The position numbers were made by a program, and so were the translations under genes. Positions 16,648 to 24,800 of a stretch of 64,000 bases of DNA are shown here, in pieces; position 1 is the first letter of the stretch, and every line of letters begins with the position of its first letter. Under the pieces are notes generated by a model that saw only the letters and a list, made by a program, of their open reading frames with translations, did not search any database and was not told the origin of the DNA. The stretch comes from an uncultured Kiritimatiellota bacterium (GTDB taxonomy: Bacteria; Verrucomicrobiota; Kiritimatiellia; RFP12; UBA1067). The DNA is taken from NCBI GenBank assembly GCA_934635225.1, contig CAKTYZ010000004.1:62001-126000 (forward strand), read 5' to 3'.

Positions 16648-16676
16648 TTAACTTGCATACAGGATTATGAGATAAT
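16648..16676 (+). promoter_or_regulatory. Second copy of the kdgK-type promoter (orphan)
   Basis: TTAACT, 17 bases, GATAAT reproduce the kdgK promoter almost base for base, including the CTTGCATACA half-operator in the spacer. The downstream palindrome and any intact gene are missing. It probably marks the former 5' end of another regulon member whose coding part has been lost. Confidence 0.6.
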
Positions 16677-16688
16677 GTCCGTAAGGTT

Positions 16689-16769
16689 GGGACGATCTGG
16701 AACGGATGCGTCAACCGATGCGGATGGAAGAGGTGTCTCCATGCGGATGGAAGGGGCGTCTCCTGTCTA
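16689..16769 (+). repeat. Interspersed 23-bp-period element, copy A (truncated)
   Basis: The segment starting GGGACGATCTGGAACGGATG is nearly identical to part of copy B at 18001. It ends in two 23-bp units (16718-16740 and 16741-16763) of the form ATGCGGATGGAAGAGGTGTC followed by TCC. The 5' part of the element is missing. A third copy lies reversed at 47019-47247. Confidence 0.8.
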
Positions 16770-17000
16770 GTTTCGTTTTTTAAGGTTTCGCCGCAAAGGG
16801 GACACAAAAGGGGCGCAGAGGAAAGGATTCCTCGAAGCGCTCGCCGCTGGGCGACAGACCGACTTTGGCGTGATCATACCGTCACGGTCACGCTGAAACG
16901 GTTGCCAAAGGGCCAGCGCTGGATCCTGGGGCAGTTCCTGCTGGCGGGCAAACACCTGAGGAGGGACTGATGACGACGCTTTGGAGAAAATCTTGGCGCA
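16770..17000 (+). other. Gene-free stretch with a possible coding scrap
   Basis: No intact gene is visible. A frame ending at the TGA at 16968-16970 reads VTVTLKRLPKGQRWILGQF and then LLAGKHLRRD, a beta-strand-rich run that could be the end of a secreted glycosidase, but it has no start and too little length to name. The rest shows nothing I can support. Confidence 0.25.
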
Positions 17001-17310
17001 TCAGGCCCGTTGCTGGCGCCAGTCGCGCATCGTGACGCCGTAGCGACGCTTGAAGAGTTCCTTCAAGTAGTTCGCGTTCCTGAAGCCGTAGGTTTCGGAG
17101 ATCTTGTTGATCGAATCGTTCGTGTGCGCGAGGCGGTTTCGGATGTCTGCCAGTTGCTGCTCACGGATGGCGGTGCTCACGGACGAGCCAAGGATTTCAA
17201 GGAAGCGGAGGTCGAGAAGGCGACGCGAGACATTGAGATGGTGCGCGACAGCGGCGGGGTCGATGCCGTGGTGCGCGGGGTGACGTGCTGACGCTCGGCA
17301 TGTTCACAGG
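17001..17310 (-). pseudogene. AraC/XylR-type regulator, C-terminal HTH fragment
   Basis: On the minus strand a frame of about 100 codons, open from just after a stop near 17312 and lacking any start codon, ends with TGA at 17003-17001. It contains both AraC helix-turn-helix units: VAHHLNVSRRLLDLRF and INKISETYGFRNANYLKELF, followed by KRRYGVTMRDWR. This matches the DNA-binding end of XylR-like fused LacI-AraC activators. The ligand-binding part is gone, so it is a 5'-truncated remnant. Confidence 0.75.
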
Positions 17311-17333
17311 TGGTGGTTTTGCGGCGGTCTTGA

Positions 17334-17642
17334 CACATCTACGCCGCCGCCGTCCGTCAGGGGTTCGCGGCTTGGCGCAAGGTCGCGATTCTCAGCTGCT
17401 ATGAAATCGCCGACCGAGTCTTGCTGTATCTCCAGTGGCGAAACGGCGAGCCGGACGCCGCGTCGACTCGCCTCTCCGAACCTGCCGCCTACCTCGGCGT
17501 GAACCGCACGGCGCTCTACCGCGCCCTTATCGTGCAAATTGCAAGTGCCATCTGCAAATTGCAAAATCCAGTCTGTTACTGGGGCTTTGTTGTGATGCTC
17601 CCGTCCGGCAGTTGCCAGACGAGTTTTCCGTTCAGGACGTAG
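17334..17642 (+). pseudogene. Crp/Fnr-type regulator, C-terminal HTH fragment
   Basis: After a stop at 17331, an open frame reads ILSCYEIADRVLLYLQW, then LSEPAAYLGVNRTALYRAL. This is the helix before the DNA-binding domain plus the recognition helix of Crp/Fnr regulators (the usual pattern is ADYLGVxRxALSRxL). The cAMP/sensor domain is absent and past about 17543 the frame runs into unrelated sequence with GCAAATTGCAA repeats. Best read as a decayed gene. Confidence 0.65.
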
Positions 17643-17941
17643 ACGTTCGCGATGCCTTTGCGGCGATTCTCTTCTTGAGCCGCCTTGACGGCGGCGCATC
17701 CGATCTGCGTCATCTTCTCGACTATTTCGGGCATATGTCCTCCGCGTGCCATCATCTCGTCAATGCGTCGCAGGGCTTCACGACCGGCGGTAATTTTCAC
17801 GGACGTGAGATCTGAAGGATTCAATTCGCGTGCGATGTCGTCGGGATTGACATAGGCAATCCCGACCGTCGGCAACAGGACTTTTGCAATTGTGCTCTTC
17901 CCGCTGCCGTTCGCGCCGGCGAGTATGAATACTTTTTTCAT
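17576..17941 (-). CDS. Zeta-toxin-like P-loop ATPase with internal deletion
   Basis: A 121-residue protein that opens like a full zeta-toxin-type kinase: MKKVFILAGANGSGKSTIAK (Walker A), then VNPDDIARELNP. Family members usually run ~190 residues or more. Here ALRRIDEMMAR joins directly to GGHMPEIVEK, the late family motif GGH-x-I/M-P-E, and then the usual end KGIANVYVLNGKLVWQLPDG. So about 60-70 central residues, including the substrate-binding strands, seem to have been removed in frame. A TATAAT box lies 11 bases upstream of the ATG. It probably makes a non-functional or altered protein; no antitoxin gene is visible beside it. Confidence 0.65.
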   Translation of the reverse strand: MKKVFILAGANGSGKSTIAKVLLPTVGIAYVNPDDIARELNPSDLTSVKITAGREALRRIDEMMARGGHMPEIVEKMTQIGCAAVKAAQEENRRKGIANVYVLNGKLVWQLPDGSITTKPQ

Positions 17942-17952
17942 TACAGTGGTAT

Positions 17953-17958
17953 ATTATA
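17953..17958 (-). promoter_or_regulatory. -10 box of the zeta-toxin-like gene
   Basis: TATAAT on the minus strand, in an A/T-rich patch unlike the surroundings, 11 bases before the ATG at 17941. No clear -35 or ribosome site is seen. Confidence 0.45.
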
Positions 17959-18000
17959 TCACAATGTTTTAGGCGCTGGTGAACAGAGGAGACGACGGGA

Positions 18001-18196
18001 AATGGTAATATCTAACGGGTCAGCAAATAAGAGAGGAAGGCCATGGGGATCGAAGAAGAAGAAAAGCGAACAATGCCACCCCAGAGATTCCGGGGACGAT
18101 CTGGAACGGATGCGTCAACCGATGCGGATGGAAGAGGTGTCTCCATGCGGATGGATGAGGCGTCTCCATGCGGATGGATGAGCCGCCTCCTGTCTG
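18001..18196 (+). repeat. Interspersed 23-bp-period element, copy B (most complete)
   Basis: Starts near TGGTAATATCTAACGGGTCA, passes through AAGAAGAAAAGCGAACAATG and GGGGACG blocks, then GGAACGGATGCGTCAACCG, and ends in three tandem 23-bp units at 18122-18144, 18145-18167 and 18168-18190. The reverse complement of 47019-47247 has the same blocks in the same order, also with three 23-bp units. Period 23 and stops in every frame argue against a protein. It adjoins an IS30-type transposase scrap. Confidence 0.85.
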
Positions 18197-18201
18197 GTTT
18201 G

Positions 18202-18274
18202 GATATGTCCAGTCCTCGAACTGCCGGATCTGGCGTCTCGTGAGCCAGTTGAAGTCGGTTCCCTTCGGATGCCG
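18202..18274 (-). mobile_element. IS30-type transposase fragment
   Basis: Read on the minus strand this stretch gives HPKGTDFNWLTRRQIRQFED followed by W. The KGTDF block and the helix after it are characteristic of the catalytic end of IS30-family transposases. The fragment breaks off at the border of the 23-bp-period element, as if that element had inserted into or deleted the transposase gene. Confidence 0.5.
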
Positions 18275-18318
18275 TCTCCTTCCATTACCATTTTTACCAT
18301 TTGGGGGTAAACTCCAGT

Positions 18319-18348
18319 TTGACAGGAGAATGAGATTTATGATACAAT
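18319..18348 (+). promoter_or_regulatory. Consensus sigma-70 promoter of the giant surface-protein locus
   Basis: TTGACA (18319-18324), 18-base spacer, TACAAT (18343-18348). Transcription would start near 18355, leaving a leader of about 220 nt before the first gene at 18575. Confidence 0.65.
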
Positions 18349-18360
18349 GCTCGGCGAATG

Positions 18361-18528
18361 AGACTTTTGTCTAGAGAGCGTCTGCGCACAGTGCGCACGG
18401 AAGCGGCCCTACTAGAAGGCCGTCTGCTGCGTCCGCTCGGTTTCATTGCCCCCCCCCCCCCCCCATTTTTTAGCCGACGCACAGAAAGGCCCTGCCGACG
18501 GGCTGGCGCATCCCCTGGTTAGGGGATG
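18361..18528 (+). promoter_or_regulatory. Structured untranslated leader
   Basis: Several perfect hairpins follow one another: AGAC-TTTT-GTCT (18361-18372), TGCGCAC-A-GTGCGCA (18383-18397), CGGCC...GGCCG just after, and CATCCCC-TGGTTA-GGGGATG (18509-18528). The region lies between the promoter and the start codon at 18575 and contains the poly-C run. This suggests post-transcriptional or attenuation control, but I recognise no known riboswitch class. Confidence 0.45.
18449..18464 (+). repeat. Homopolymer run of 16 C in the leader
   Basis: Sixteen consecutive C between hairpins of the leader, followed by ATTTTTTAG. Such tracts change length by slippage and can make phase-variable expression; assembly error is the other explanation. 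Confidence 0.8.
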
Positions 18529-18574
18529 TGTGGACTTGCGTTTGCCTGAATGACACACACGTAGAAAGGAAGAC

Positions 18575-20311
18575 ATGAGAAAGACAAAACTGATCGCGTT
18601 CCTTTTGCCATTCGGGCTGAGCCCGTGGGCTGCGAACGCCTGTTGGATGCGGCAGGAGATTCCGCTCGTCGCGGGGTGGAACGCCGTTCACGTCAAGGTC
18701 AATCCCTTCGACTACGGCTGCGACGCCGTCTTCGGCGGCGGGGGCGTCGACCAGGTGACCTGGTGGAACCGCGACCGCCGCGACGACGGCACCGGCACCG
18801 TCTCGGCCGACACGTTCGCGTGGTATGCGGGCGCGGTTGAGCCCAGCACCTTCGGCGCGGTTCTCGGCGACGGGCGGTATCTCGTCCACGCCGTCGCGGC
18901 GACGAACCTCGTCATCCTCGGCACGCCCGCCGTGCCGTCGGGCCGGATCTTCTTGGGCGAGATGAACCTCGTCGGGCTGAACATCCCCGCCGGCGCGTCG
19001 TGCCGCGACGCCTTCGCCGGCTTCGCGCATCTTGCGGACAATCCGTTCAAGTCGGTGAACACGGCGAACGCCGCCGTGCGGCAGAATCCGGGCGCGGCGG
19101 TCGGCAATCCGTCGCAGGCGTTCTGGCTGGAGACGACGGGCACGGGCGAGGCGACGTGGACGGGTCCGCTCGCCGTCGGCCTCGACACGGGCGACAGGAT
19201 CCTCTCGTGGTCGTCTTCGACGGCGGCGCGCACGATCACGGTGAAGAACGTCTCGGGCGGCGACCGCGTCGTGACCTTCGCGTTCGAGCCGTCGCTCGCG
19301 CCGCCCGCCGGGCAGGGCGCGAAGGCGGGCGACCTCGCGCTCAAGCGCGAGACGGTCGACTGGACGCAGGGCTACGCGCGCCGCGTCTACGAGCCGATGG
19401 CCTTCCCGTTCGCGACGAACCTCGCGGCGGGCGCGACGTTCACGCTCAAGGTGCGCCCCGACCTCGACCGGATGCCGGCGGCGGAGGGCGCCTATCTCGG
19501 CATCCTCGCCGTCTCGGACGCGGGTTCGACGGTGGACGAGGAGGTGCGCGCGGACGGGACGTTCCTCGTGCGCGTCGGCCTCCGGGCGGACGGCGGCCTT
19601 GCGGCGGCGAAGAGCCCGGCGGGGCTCTGGGTCGGCTCGGTGGCCCTCACCGGCGTCAACCGCGCACGGATGCTGACGTCGGCCAAGCAGGAGTGGGACG
19701 CGGAGAAGATCCAGGACACGACGCAGGCGTTCTCCTTCCGGCTGATCCTGCATGCGGCGGAAGACGGGGCGGTCTCGCTCCTCAAGCAGGCGTTCGTCGC
19801 GTCCGAGACGGCGGGCGACGAGACGCCGGCGATTCTCGCGGACAAGGCGGCGGCGAAGGAGTTCCGCCGTCTGCATCCGAACGCGACGATCCGCCGCGTG
19901 TCGTCCGCGAACTTCCCGTTCATGGAGCCGAGGGCCTTCGACGGCGCGCTCGGCTTCCTGAAGGACGGCGGCACGCTGTCCGTCTCGTTCACGCAGGCGT
20001 ACGACGCGAAGGACAACCCGTTCGTCCATGCGTTCCATCCGAGCCATGACAATCTCGCGTTCAACAACGGAAAGCCCTCGAAGAAGGGCGACGGCGCGGA
20101 CGGCACGGGCGACTACGAGAGCTGGAGCGTGACGCGCCGGGTCTCGCTCACGTTTGCGGGGTCAGACCCCCTGGGCGCGAACGACGACTGGAACAAGACC
20201 GTCTGCGGCGGAACCTACCGCGAGACGATCACGGGCCTCAACAAGACCCCGATCATCGTCGAGGGCGCGTTCAGGCTGAACAAGACGCTCGACACGCCGG
20301 AAATCAGGTAA
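18575..20311 (+). CDS. Secreted protein of unknown function, first gene of the giant locus
   Basis: A 578-residue protein with signal peptide MRKTKLIAFLLPFGLSPWAA ending near NACW. The mature protein begins IPLVAGWNAVHVKVNP, a phrase I associate with uncharacterised secreted proteins of PVC bacteria, and is beta-rich with no catalytic motif. Ribosome site AAAGGAAG lies just upstream of the ATG. It is followed on the same strand by a fibre-like protein, a 2757-residue protein, a calcium-repeat protein and a small protein, all with the same extreme C/G-ending codon use, so the five probably act together outside the cell. No function is assigned. Confidence 0.75.
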   Translation: MRKTKLIAFLLPFGLSPWAANACWMRQEIPLVAGWNAVHVKVNPFDYGCDAVFGGGGVDQVTWWNRDRRDDGTGTVSADTFAWYAGAVEPSTFGAVLGDGRYLVHAVAATNLVILGTPAVPSGRIFLGEMNLVGLNIPAGASCRDAFAGFAHLADNPFKSVNTANAAVRQNPGAAVGNPSQAFWLETTGTGEATWTGPLAVGLDTGDRILSWSSSTAARTITVKNVSGGDRVVTFAFEPSLAPPAGQGAKAGDLALKRETVDWTQGYARRVYEPMAFPFATNLAAGATFTLKVRPDLDRMPAAEGAYLGILAVSDAGSTVDEEVRADGTFLVRVGLRADGGLAAAKSPAGLWVGSVALTGVNRARMLTSAKQEWDAEKIQDTTQAFSFRLILHAAEDGAVSLLKQAFVASETAGDETPAILADKAAAKEFRRLHPNATIRRVSSANFPFMEPRAFDGALGFLKDGGTLSVSFTQAYDAKDNPFVHAFHPSHDNLAFNNGKPSKKGDGADGTGDYESWSVTRRVSLTFAGSDPLGANDDWNKTVCGGTYRETITGLNKTPIIVEGAFRLNKTLDTPEIR

Positions 20312-20333
20312 TTCATCCTTCAACTCTTCCATT

Positions 20334-20365
20334 TTTCCACACTTCCACCTTTCCACACTTCCACC
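20334..20365 (+). repeat. Two tandem copies of a 16-bp pyrimidine repeat
   Basis: TTTCCACACTTCCACC occurs at 20334-20349 and again at 20350-20365 in the short gap before the next gene. The whole gap is C/T-rich and ends in AAAAGGAAAC, the ribosome site for 20386. Confidence 0.75.
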
Positions 20366-20385
20366 CCCAAAAGGAAACAAAACCC

Positions 20386-21792
20386 ATGAACACCGTCATG
20401 AAGACCCTCGTTGTCGCCGCGCTTGCGGCGGTCGCCACGCCCGCCTTCACCCTCGCCGCCGTGCCGAGCTCGGCGACGCAGAACGTGCCCGGCACAATGA
20501 ACTACCAGGGCTATCTCGCCGACCCGACGACGGGCGCGGCCTACGCCGACGGCATCTACACGCTCGACATCCGCATCTGGAACTCGGACGTCAGCACGAC
20601 GGCGTCCGCCTGCCTCTGGGGCGGACGGTATTCCGTCTACGTGAAGGACGGCTACTTCAACCTCATGCTCGGCGACTCGAGCGCGGCGGAGCTCACGTCG
20701 GCCGACGGCATCGTGCCGACCTACAAGAACGCGGACCTCTGGAAGGCCCTCTGGGGCGCGTCCGCGACGGACACGGTGCGCTACCTCGGCGTGACGCCGC
20801 GCCAGAACGCCAACCACGCGAACATCACCTCGCCGATCGAGATCGCGCCGCGCCAGCAGCTCCTGACCTCGCCGTTCGCGTTCCGCGCCCAGCACGCGCA
20901 GTACGCCGACCAGGCGCAGGCGGGCTTTTCCGTGCCCGGCAACCTGACCGTGTCGGGCAGCGCGAAGGTGAGCGGCACGATCAGCGGGCCGATTGCCGCG
21001 AGCGCGGGCTCGAGCCTCGGACCGGTGAAGACCTCGTCCTCGACCGTCAACCTCGGCAACGGCTACACGTCCGCGACGAGCGAGAACTTAAGTTCCCTGC
21101 CGGCGTCCGTCTACGACGTCGGCAAATACCTCTACTTCTACTCCTACTACAGCATGTACTTCAAGCCGACGGCGGGCAGCATGAACTTCACCGTCCCCTC
21201 CGGCTACTACATGAACGTCACGGGCGCGGGAACGTTCAGGTCGGAAGCCGTCAACAACATGATCGGCGGCACGGGCGCGACGAAGATCTCCGGGCGCGGC
21301 GCGTCCTCCCTCGACCTGAAGGGCTCGGGCGCGATGACCATCGAGTCGACGGGCGGCAATGCAACGCTGAAGAGCGCGTCGAACACGACGGTCGAGGGTA
21401 GCAAGACGACCGTTTCCTCCACTAACAACGACCTGTGGCTCAAGAGCAGCGCGGACATCAACTTCGACTGCAGCAGTCTCTATTTCTCCGATTCGGGAAG
21501 CTATAACAAGCCGATCAAGATTCTGCAGGTAAACGTCACGATTCCGGCGGGGCAGAAAGTCGCCTACTACACGCTTGACGAGAGCGTCTACAAGTGGATG
21601 GTCGGAGGCTGGTCTCAGGCGTCCGCCAATCCCGTCCCGGCGGGCAACTCGCTTGTCAGCGTCGCGTGCATGTCTGTCGGCAACGGCAGAAGTCTGATTT
21701 TGGAACTCAACAAGTCCCACGGGGCGGCGACCGTCGTCTACGTGACTCTCGTCGGCTTCCACAATAGGATGGTGTATGACAAACGTAACTGA
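20386..21792 (+). CDS. Secreted fibre-like protein, second gene of the giant locus
   Basis: A 468-residue protein with signal peptide (MNTVMKTLVVAALAAVATPA). Residues about 37-130 (TMNYQGYLADPTTGAAYADG ... GGRYSVYVKDGYFNLMLGDS) match the small beta domain placed at the start of many secreted fibre and tail-fibre-like proteins. The middle (SVPGNLTVSGSAKVSGTISG and on) is a low-complexity Ser/Gly/Thr repeat region expected to form an elongated trimeric beta structure. The C-terminus ends HNRMVYDKRN and shows no S74 chaperone motif. ATG at 20395 is an alternative start. Likely a cell-surface or appendage fibre; the partner would be the giant protein downstream. Confidence 0.75.
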   Translation: MNTVMKTLVVAALAAVATPAFTLAAVPSSATQNVPGTMNYQGYLADPTTGAAYADGIYTLDIRIWNSDVSTTASACLWGGRYSVYVKDGYFNLMLGDSSAAELTSADGIVPTYKNADLWKALWGASATDTVRYLGVTPRQNANHANITSPIEIAPRQQLLTSPFAFRAQHAQYADQAQAGFSVPGNLTVSGSAKVSGTISGPIAASAGSSLGPVKTSSSTVNLGNGYTSATSENLSSLPASVYDVGKYLYFYSYYSMYFKPTAGSMNFTVPSGYYMNVTGAGTFRSEAVNNMIGGTGATKISGRGASSLDLKGSGAMTIESTGGNATLKSASNTTVEGSKTTVSSTNNDLWLKSSADINFDCSSLYFSDSGSYNKPIKILQVNVTIPAGQKVAYYTLDESVYKWMVGGWSQASANPVPAGNSLVSVACMSVGNGRSLILELNKSHGAATVVYVTLVGFHNRMVYDKRN

Positions 21793-21849
21793 CGAACGCT
21801 GACAGGACGAAAGGGAGCAGACCTTGGGAAAAGGGAAAGGGGGCTTATC

Positions 21850-24800
21850 ATGCGCAAGCGAACCATCGGGCGGTTGCTACTGACCGCGGCTGCGCTGGGC
21901 GGCGCGTTTGCCGTCCGCGCGGCCGGGCCGACGGACAACCTGCGGGCAGACTACCGTAACGCGGTGCACGGCGCGCCGTGGACGAACGGGGCGGAGCAGG
22001 TCGCCGTGCAGCTCGGCGCCGGCAGCGGCTACCACTTCACGACGAACCGGACGATCCGCTACCTGCGCTTCGGCCAGTACAACCAGACGACCTATCCGAC
22101 GCTGGAGACGCTCCAGATCGGCCTTCAGAGCGTCTTCCCGACGCCCGTCCTGCGCTCGACGCTCGGCCAGCCCATCGCGGGCGCGAGCGCGAACAGGTTC
22201 CTCGGCGAGGCCCTGACGCCGCCCGCGGACTGGGACGGGACGGAGCCGGAGATCGAGGAGGGGACGGGCGGCAATGCCGTCTGGATCGACTTCGCGAAGG
22301 AGGTCATCGCCTGCGAGGCGGGCCCCGTGCGCATCACCTGGCCGCTCACGGGCGGCGGGACGAAGCTCGAGACGGCCGTCGTCGCGGCGTCGCCGAACAA
22401 GCGGCCCGTGCGCCTCTACTGGACGCACGAGCGTCCGGCCTACGCGGGCGACTCCGCGTACACGGCCCTCCAGAACGCGGGCCCCACGGTCACGTTCGGG
22501 CAGAACTACAAGGTGCATCTCTATCCGACGTCGCGGATCGGCGTCTATGACCCGAAGGCCGGGAAGGACTCCGGCTACACGGCAGGCGACGGCCGCGGCT
22601 ACGTCTGCCTGAACGGCAACGAACTTCAGGCCTTCGCGGGCAGCTACGGCACGTTCCTCATCGTCTACTCGCGTCTCGACGAGGCCCTGAACGAGCGCCG
22701 GATGCTCGCCTACGAGCTTGTCGAGGTCCTGGAGCCCAAGCAGACGCAGATCGACGTGAAGATCGGCGACCAGCTCAAGCCCCAGACGCGCGACTTCTCG
22801 ACGAACGAGCTCTTCCCGCGCGTGACGCGCGGTCTCACGGACGAGTCGGAGAACGGCGAGGTCTACGTCTACCAGCATGGCACGGGCGCGCAGAAGAACT
22901 ACCTCTGGGCGATCCGCGACTCGAGCGCGAACCCGTGGAAGATCGAGGTCTTCTGGCGCGCGAAGGAGGAGCTGGACGTCGTCTGGCCCTTCGAGGTGGA
23001 CATCTACGGCGCGTCGTGGGACACGGCGGGCGCGCAGCCCTATGTGCGCGACACCGAGAATGCGGAGGGCGGCCCGGCGAAGGCCGAGCCGGTCGTCTAC
23101 TACCCCTCCGGCCTGACGGTCGAGGCGATGGACTACCAGGTCGTCGCCGCCGGCAGCGGCATGAAGGAGCAGAAGCACCTCCACGTCTCGGACGGCCTGT
23201 TCTACTCGGACTGGGCGGACGCGGCGACCTATGCGCTTCTCAAGTACACGAGCGGCGACGCGGTCTGGTTCCAGACGGTCCGCTCGCTGCCGGCGAAGGC
23301 TGCCGCGCGTCTCGCGGAGCTCGCGCTCGACTACGCGGGGGCCTGCACGAACGTCGCCTACCGCACGGGCGCCGCGACGAACGCCGTCGGCGCGCTCGAC
23401 GTCGCGACGAACGTCGCCCTCGCCGCCGAGATCCGCGCCCCGTTCGCGGGGGCGGACGGCTTCTTCTACCCGGGCTGGATCCGCCGCGACCACGAGCCGT
23501 CGGCGGGTGCCTATCCGGTGAGGAACCCCTACAACGCGAGCCTCTACGCCTACCCGACGGGCTACCGTCCGCCCGACGAGCTCTTCTCGCCGATCTATCC
23601 CGTCAACCTGGGCGAGCTGGAGGTCTGGTGGTCGCTCCCGTCGAAGCTGATGGGCGCGGCTCGCCCGAACGGCGGCAACGCGGAGCCGCTGGCCTCGCCG
23701 GTCTACTTCCCGTCCATCCCGCTCGTCTACACGGTCCACACGCCCGAGCAGATCGCCGTCCTCGCGGGGGACTACGCGGCGAAGCCTCAGATCGTGATCG
23801 CCTCGGGGCTCGGCTCGGCCGGCTTCGCGCTGAACGACCACCTGACGGGCCACGCGCAGGAGACGGCCCCGGCGCTCGTCTGGAACCCGACGGCCCCCTA
23901 TCCGGACCTGTTCGCCGCGTCCGTCTCGCTCGGCGGCCTCGACAACCCGGCGGGCGTGACGTCGAACTTCACGTTCGAGGCCCGCATCGTCTGTGACACG
24001 GGCGCGGACGGCGGCGAGAAGTACATGGCGTTCGAGCGCCCGCTCATCTCTTTCTACGCGTCGTCTGGCGACGGGGAGGCGTCCGCGCAGGCGCCCTACC
24101 TGAGACTCGGGGTCTCCGCCGACGGGCGCGTCTTCGTCAACGGCGAGGAGGCCGTTCCGGGGATGCACCAGGAGACGCACCAGGGGAACGTCACGGCCAT
24201 CTGGGGCTTCCCGTACAGGTTCGCCGAGTTCGGCGCGCAGATGGGCAAGTCCGGCGAGGCGCGCGGCCCGCAGGGCGCGCACGTGGTCTTCCGGCACGAG
24301 GGGACGACCTGGACGTTCTACCTGAACGGGCACTGCCTCGGCACGTGCGAGGGCGAGGCGGCGGTTGACGTCGCCCGCGACACGGCCAGGGTCTTCGAAT
24401 GCAACAGAGGCCCCGGCGTCTGCTATCGCGGCCCCGTCCACTACCTGCGCCTCTGGAGCGAGGCCCGCACGGCGAAGCAGCTCGACCGGAACCGCTACGC
24501 GGCGTGTCCGGCCTCCGCAGACCTCGTCTTCCAGTACGACGGGCCCTCGCAGACGTTCGAGACCTACGGCGACGAGAGCGCCGTCGCCGGCCCCGTGAAG
24601 GACGGCTTCCTCTCCGACTCCTCGGGCCACGGCGCGCACGCCTACCTCGGCTATCCGGCGGAGACCAACGGCACGGACACGACGATGTGGCTGTCGGCCG
24701 GCACGATGACGGGCGTCGCGCTGCGCCAGCCGCAGCCGGGGCGGACGTTCCCCGCCGACGCGACGATCTACCGCCAACCGGATCCCGGGCTCGACGGCTA

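Noticed and set aside
18122..18190. 23-bp tandem units considered as a CRISPR array
   Set aside because: Units are directly adjacent with no unique spacers, units differ from each other, and no cas gene is present.
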